Shown: piece by piece, positions 60,982 to 64,000 of the stretch
How positions within the stretch are numbered: position 1 is the stretch's first letter
Layout: each line of letters starts with the position of its first letter
Position numbers and translations under genes: made by a program
NCBI GenBank assembly: GCA_050288425.1
Contig: JBNKDU010000093.1
Location: forward strand, 56,378-120,377
Direction: 5' to 3'
Length of the DNA: 64,000 bases
DNA from: JARRKU01 sp050288425
GTDB taxonomy: Bacteria; Desulfobacterota; Desulfobacteria; Desulfobacterales; Desulfosarcinaceae
The notes under the pieces: model-generated
What the model was told of the DNA's origin: nothing
Seen by the model: only the letters and a program-made list of their open reading frames with translations
The model's database searches: none

Positions 60982-62340
60982 TTAGAATGTGATTCGCTTG
61001 AAGGCGGCTGCGAAGAAACCGTCCATCCCGTGTCGATGGGGTGTCGTTCTCAGGCAGCCTTTCTTCGTGAGCAGCTTACTGAAATCCCTCGAAGGTTTCG
61101 TTTCGGGACGATATATACCAAACTCCGGGTGCTTTTGCAAAAAGTGGGCGACCACCGCTTCATTTTCTTCGGGCTCCAGGCTGCATACCGCATAGACCAA
61201 GGTCCCATCCGGTTTCAAATATCGGGCGGCCATCGTCAGCAACGAGAGCTGCCGTTGACCGTTGTGTTGGATATCCCCGGGTCCCAGGCGCCATTTGCCA
61301 TCCGGGTTGCGTTGCAACACACCCAGGCCGGAACAGGGAGCGTCCACCAGAATGCGGTCGAAAGATCGAGGCGCCAGATCCGATGGTGGATCGGAGAGGT
61401 CCAGATGCCGTATGGTCACGATTCCGATCCCCAGTCGCTGCATCTCCTTGTCCATTTTCCCTAACTTGTCCGTTCTCAGGTCCGAGGCCAGGATTGTGCC
61501 TCGGTTTTCCATGATCTGCGCCAGGTGGGCGGATTTGGTACCCAGACCGGCGCATGCATCCCAGACGTTCTGCCCCGGTCGGGGCGCCAGCAGGTGCCCG
61601 ATCAATTGCGCCGCTTCCGATTGGACTTGGAATTGACCGCGGCGGAATGCCGGCCACTGCACGAGCGGTTCGTTCAGGGAAGCCACGTGGATGCCTTCCC
61701 TGGCATGGACCGCGGCTTCGACGGTCTTGGCATATCCGCCGATCTGTTCCATCAATTCCGTGCGTGAGATTTTGAGGGTGTTGGTGCGCAGGGTGATGGC
61801 CGGAATTTCATTGATGTGGCGGCATAATTCCTCGGTGTCCTCCAGGCCCCAGCGATGGATCCAGCGCGATATGAGCCAGATTGGAAATGCCTGCTGTACG
61901 GCGAGATGCGCTGCCGGGTCGCCGTTGGGTGCGGGCCAGGGAATCTGCCGCTCCTGCCGGATCAACGACCGCAGCAGTCCGTTGACGAAGCCGGATGCCC
62001 ATTTCTTTTTGAAATCCTTGGTCAATTCCACACATGTGTTGACGGCGGCCGAAGGAGGGATGCGATCCATGTACAGGATCTGGTAAACGCCGATCCGCAG
62101 GATTATCCGGATCAGTGGGTCGATTTTCTTAGGCGATTTTACGGCCAGATGGTCGATCATCCAATCGAGACGTCCCTGCCAGCGCAGAACCCCGTATACC
62201 AGGGCGTGCACCAGGGCGCGATCGGACCGTGTCATTTGTCGCAGGTGCGGTTCGGTCGCTTCGATTACCCGGTCCAGGGTGGCATTGCCGCCTTGGATCT
62301 TCTGCAAAATCCGTACGGCGGTATCACGGGCCTGGCGCAT
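60982..62340 (-). CDS. rsmB: 16S rRNA (cytosine-967-C5) methyltransferase
   Basis: A 452-residue methyltransferase. The N-terminal NusB-like domain (about residues 1-140) contains VHALVYGVLRWQGRLDWMID. The SAM domain (about 235-450) has VWDACAGLGTKSAHLAQIME, LASDLRTDKLG and the catalytic cysteine motif VDAPCSGLGVLQRNPDGKW. A second Cys lies in YAVCSLEPEENEAVV. All features fit RsmB/Sun. It sits between fmt and the secretion genes. Confidence 0.95.
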   Translation of the reverse strand: MRQARDTAVRILQKIQGGNATLDRVIEATEPHLRQMTRSDRALVHALVYGVLRWQGRLDWMIDHLAVKSPKKIDPLIRIILRIGVYQILYMDRIPPSAAVNTCVELTKDFKKKWASGFVNGLLRSLIRQERQIPWPAPNGDPAAHLAVQQAFPIWLISRWIHRWGLEDTEELCRHINEIPAITLRTNTLKISRTELMEQIGGYAKTVEAAVHAREGIHVASLNEPLVQWPAFRRGQFQVQSEAAQLIGHLLAPRPGQNVWDACAGLGTKSAHLAQIMENRGTILASDLRTDKLGKMDKEMQRLGIGIVTIRHLDLSDPPSDLAPRSFDRILVDAPCSGLGVLQRNPDGKWRLGPGDIQHNGQRQLSLLTMAARYLKPDGTLVYAVCSLEPEENEAVVAHFLQKHPEFGIYRPETKPSRDFSKLLTKKGCLRTTPHRHGMDGFFAAAFKRITF

Positions 62341-62366
62341 ATGAATCGATCTCCGCTGGACAGAAT

Positions 62367-63308
62367 CTAATGGATAACATCTCCCGGATGGATCGGGTGT
62401 CCGTTTAAAAACGATTTTACAGGCATCCGTTTTCCCGAGGCGCCCTGGATCTCCAGGACCGATAGGATATAGTCTCCGGTGGCGATGCGCAATTCATCCG
62501 GAAATCCCGGAAGCACCGTTCCAGGGGCCGAATCGTGAGGTTTGAGGATGGGAGTCGCTTTGTGGATTTTCAGACGATTGTCCTGCAGATGGCAATAAGC
62601 GCCGGGCCAAGGGGTCATGGCCCGGATGTGCGCGTCGATTTCCCGTACGGATTGATTCCAATGAATGCGGCCGTTCTCTTTGGTCAGCATCGGTGCATAG
62701 GTGGCCTCTTTATGGTCCTGGGCCAACGGGAAAACCGATCCGTCCATGACTCCGCCGATGGTTTCGATCAAGAGGTCGGCACCCATGACCGCCAGCCGGT
62801 CGTGCAGGGTCTCGGCCGTATCTTCCGGCGTGATGGGTGTCTCTGATTTGAGCAGCATATCCCCCGTGTCCACGCCGCGGTCCATGAGTATGGTGGTGAC
62901 GCCGGTTTTGATTTCTCCCCGCATGATGGCCCATTGAATCGGTGCGGGCCCCCGGTATCGGGGCAGAAGAGAACCGTGGACATTGATGGCCCCGTACCTG
63001 GGAATGTCCAGCAGGGGCTGGGGCAGAATCTGGCCGAATGCCACGACGACCAAAAAGTCGGGGGCCATGGCCTTGAGTTGGGACAGGATTGCCGGGTCGC
63101 GTATATCCCGCGGTTGCAGGATCTCGTAGCCCATATTGAGGGCAAGGCGTTTCACCGGCGGGGAAGAGATACCGCGGCCGCGGCCTTTGGGTCGATCGGG
63201 TTGCGTCACCACGAGCCGCAGATCGTAAGGAGAGCGATCCAGAGAGTCGAGGGGCGGCACGGCAAAGTCGGGCGTCCCCATATATATAATGGAAGGCGGT
63301 TTGTTCAC
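62367..63308 (-). CDS. fmt: Methionyl-tRNA formyltransferase
   Basis: A 313-residue enzyme that formylates initiator Met-tRNA using 10-formyltetrahydrofolate. Motifs: IYMGTPDFAVPPLDSL at the start, the formyl-donor binding INVHGSLLPRYRGPAPIQWA with catalytic Asn and His, and TLMDRGVDTGDML-type sequence (TILMDRGVDTGDMLLKSE). The C-terminal OB-like domain begins about residue 210. It is 75 bases downstream of def, the usual order. Confidence 0.96.
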   Translation of the reverse strand: MNKPPSIIYMGTPDFAVPPLDSLDRSPYDLRLVVTQPDRPKGRGRGISSPPVKRLALNMGYEILQPRDIRDPAILSQLKAMAPDFLVVVAFGQILPQPLLDIPRYGAINVHGSLLPRYRGPAPIQWAIMRGEIKTGVTTILMDRGVDTGDMLLKSETPITPEDTAETLHDRLAVMGADLLIETIGGVMDGSVFPLAQDHKEATYAPMLTKENGRIHWNQSVREIDAHIRAMTPWPGAYCHLQDNRLKIHKATPILKPHDSAPGTVLPGFPDELRIATGDYILSVLEIQGASGKRMPVKSFLNGHPIHPGDVIH

Positions 63309-63383
63309 TCCGGATTTTGTTCCTGTTCGTTTGGATCTGGACGACTTGGTTTTGTTAGACGGCCGGACCTGAGACGGATTTGA

Positions 63384-63899
63384 TCACCCGCCTTGTTGTC
63401 TCAATTTCTTCTTCATTCGCCGTGTATACATCTGGCGTTTCAAGGCGCTGACATGATCGATAAAGAGGGTACCGTTCAGATGGTCGATTTCGTGCTGCAG
63501 CACGATGGCCAGCATACCTTCCGCTTCGAACCGTTTGGGATTGCCGTCTTCATCCACGGCCTCCACCAGTATCCGGGAGGCGCGTTTGATGTCGGCCCGG
63601 AATTCGGGAACACTGAGGCAACCTTCGTTTTCCGACAGGACTTCGCCCTCCTGGGAGACGATTGTGGGATTGATCAGGACGGCCAACTGGCGACCCTCCT
63701 CCCTGGGAGCGACGTCGTAGACCAACAAGCTTTTGTCCACACCCACCTGGATGGCGGCCAGGCCGATACCGGGTGCATCGTACATCGTGGCGGCCATGTT
63801 CCTGATCAAGGTCTGCAGGTCACCGTCAATATTATTCACCGCTTGGGTGGGCTGCCTCAGAAACTTGTCCGGATAGGTGACGATCTCCAATAGTCCCAC
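63384..63899 (-). CDS. def: Peptide deformylase
   Basis: A 171-residue metallohydrolase that removes the N-formyl group from new proteins. The three motifs are intact: GIGLAAIQVG, ENEGCLSVP with the metal Cys, and QHEIDHLNGTLFID with two His and the catalytic Glu. The C-terminal tail is basic (RRMKKKLRQQGG). GTG at 63899 is the likely start, because AAAGGAG sits 6 bases before it and the next residues read GLLEIVTYPDKFLRQPTQ, the usual deformylase opening; an ATG further upstream would add 17 residues. Confidence 0.95.
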   Translation of the reverse strand: MGLLEIVTYPDKFLRQPTQAVNNIDGDLQTLIRNMAATMYDAPGIGLAAIQVGVDKSLLVYDVAPREEGRQLAVLINPTIVSQEGEVLSENEGCLSVPEFRADIKRASRILVEAVDEDGNPKRFEAEGMLAIVLQHEIDHLNGTLFIDHVSALKRQMYTRRMKKKLRQQGG

Positions 63900-63922
63900 C
63901 TTCGACTCCTTTGCTGTGAAGA

Positions 63923-64000
63923 TCATTGCAATCCCAGATCTGCATCGCATTTGGAAATCCGCCAGACACTGACGCTCGTGATCATGGCGGAAACCAGGCC
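63923..64000 (-). CDS. Possible C-terminal end of an upstream gene, cut by the window edge
   Basis: A frame open to the right edge of the window ends in TGA 24 bases before the def start and would encode 25 residues (GLVSAMITSVSVWRIS and a short tail). The spacing fits an operon neighbour of def, but 25 residues cannot identify it and it may be spurious. Confidence 0.25.
   Translation of the reverse strand, partial: GLVSAMITSVSVWRISKCDADLGLQ

Overview
The window is a high-GC (visibly well above 50%) bacterial chromosome segment with dense, mostly housekeeping genes. A type II secretion operon containing gspN, a citramalate synthase inside the branched-chain amino acid operon, many PAS, GGDEF and YcaO-type proteins, and small cysteine-rich proteins all suggest a Desulfobacterota (former Deltaproteobacteria) organism of the Desulfobacterales type. 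That placement is inferred from gene content, not from a rRNA gene. No prophage, insertion sequence or CRISPR array is visible.

Layout. 1-14 kb holds regulatory and accessory genes: the end of an AsnC-ligand-domain protein, a PAS kinase-like protein without an ATPase domain next to a PAS-LuxR regulator, and a minus-strand run of diguanylate cyclase, PHP protein, FKBP-like protein, dynamin-like GTPase, DUF3617, Cys/Met PLP enzyme, flavin-binding protein and alpha/beta hydrolase. On the plus strand lie pyrD, a chalcone-isomerase-like exported protein and a DUF4382 lipoprotein. 14.1-23.2 kb is one minus-strand branched-chain amino acid operon, ilvD-ilvB-ilvN-ilvC-cimA-leuA. It is preceded by what reads as a complete transcription attenuator: a sigma70-like promoter, a 27-codon leader peptide of which 14 codons are Ile, Val or Leu, an antiterminator strand just after its stop codon, and a terminator hairpin in front of ilvD. 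23.3-32.1 kb carries an outer-membrane-type DUF3187 protein, a YqgE/AlgH protein, a large dynamin-family GTPase followed by a ParA-like ATPase, a YcaO-TPR fusion, hisB and an exported protein.

32.2-44.7 kb is information processing and core metabolism on the plus strand: dnaG-rpoD with a near-consensus promoter, tRNA-Met(CAT), a Nif3-family protein, a coiled-coil zinc-ribbon protein, rnpB (RNase P RNA), an HPr-domain protein and ispD. A LOG-family protein and a YvcK-like protein lie on the minus strand, followed by an AhpF-like disulfide reductase and a cold-shock protein on the plus strand. 44.8-63.9 kb is a near-continuous minus-strand array running def-fmt-rsmB-gspFGHIJKLMN-gspC-gspD-gspE, then a TPR protein, a PASTA protein, rpe and aroQ. 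It carries a complete type II secretion core apart from the prepilin peptidase. The secretin GspD ends in a SPOR-like domain.

Most interesting items: the ilv leader-peptide attenuator; a short intergenic motif found four times at gene 3' ends, two copies of which bracket a 250-bp spacer between ilvN and ilvC; the secretin-SPOR fusion; the YcaO-TPR fusion without a precursor cluster; and the dynamin-ParA pair.
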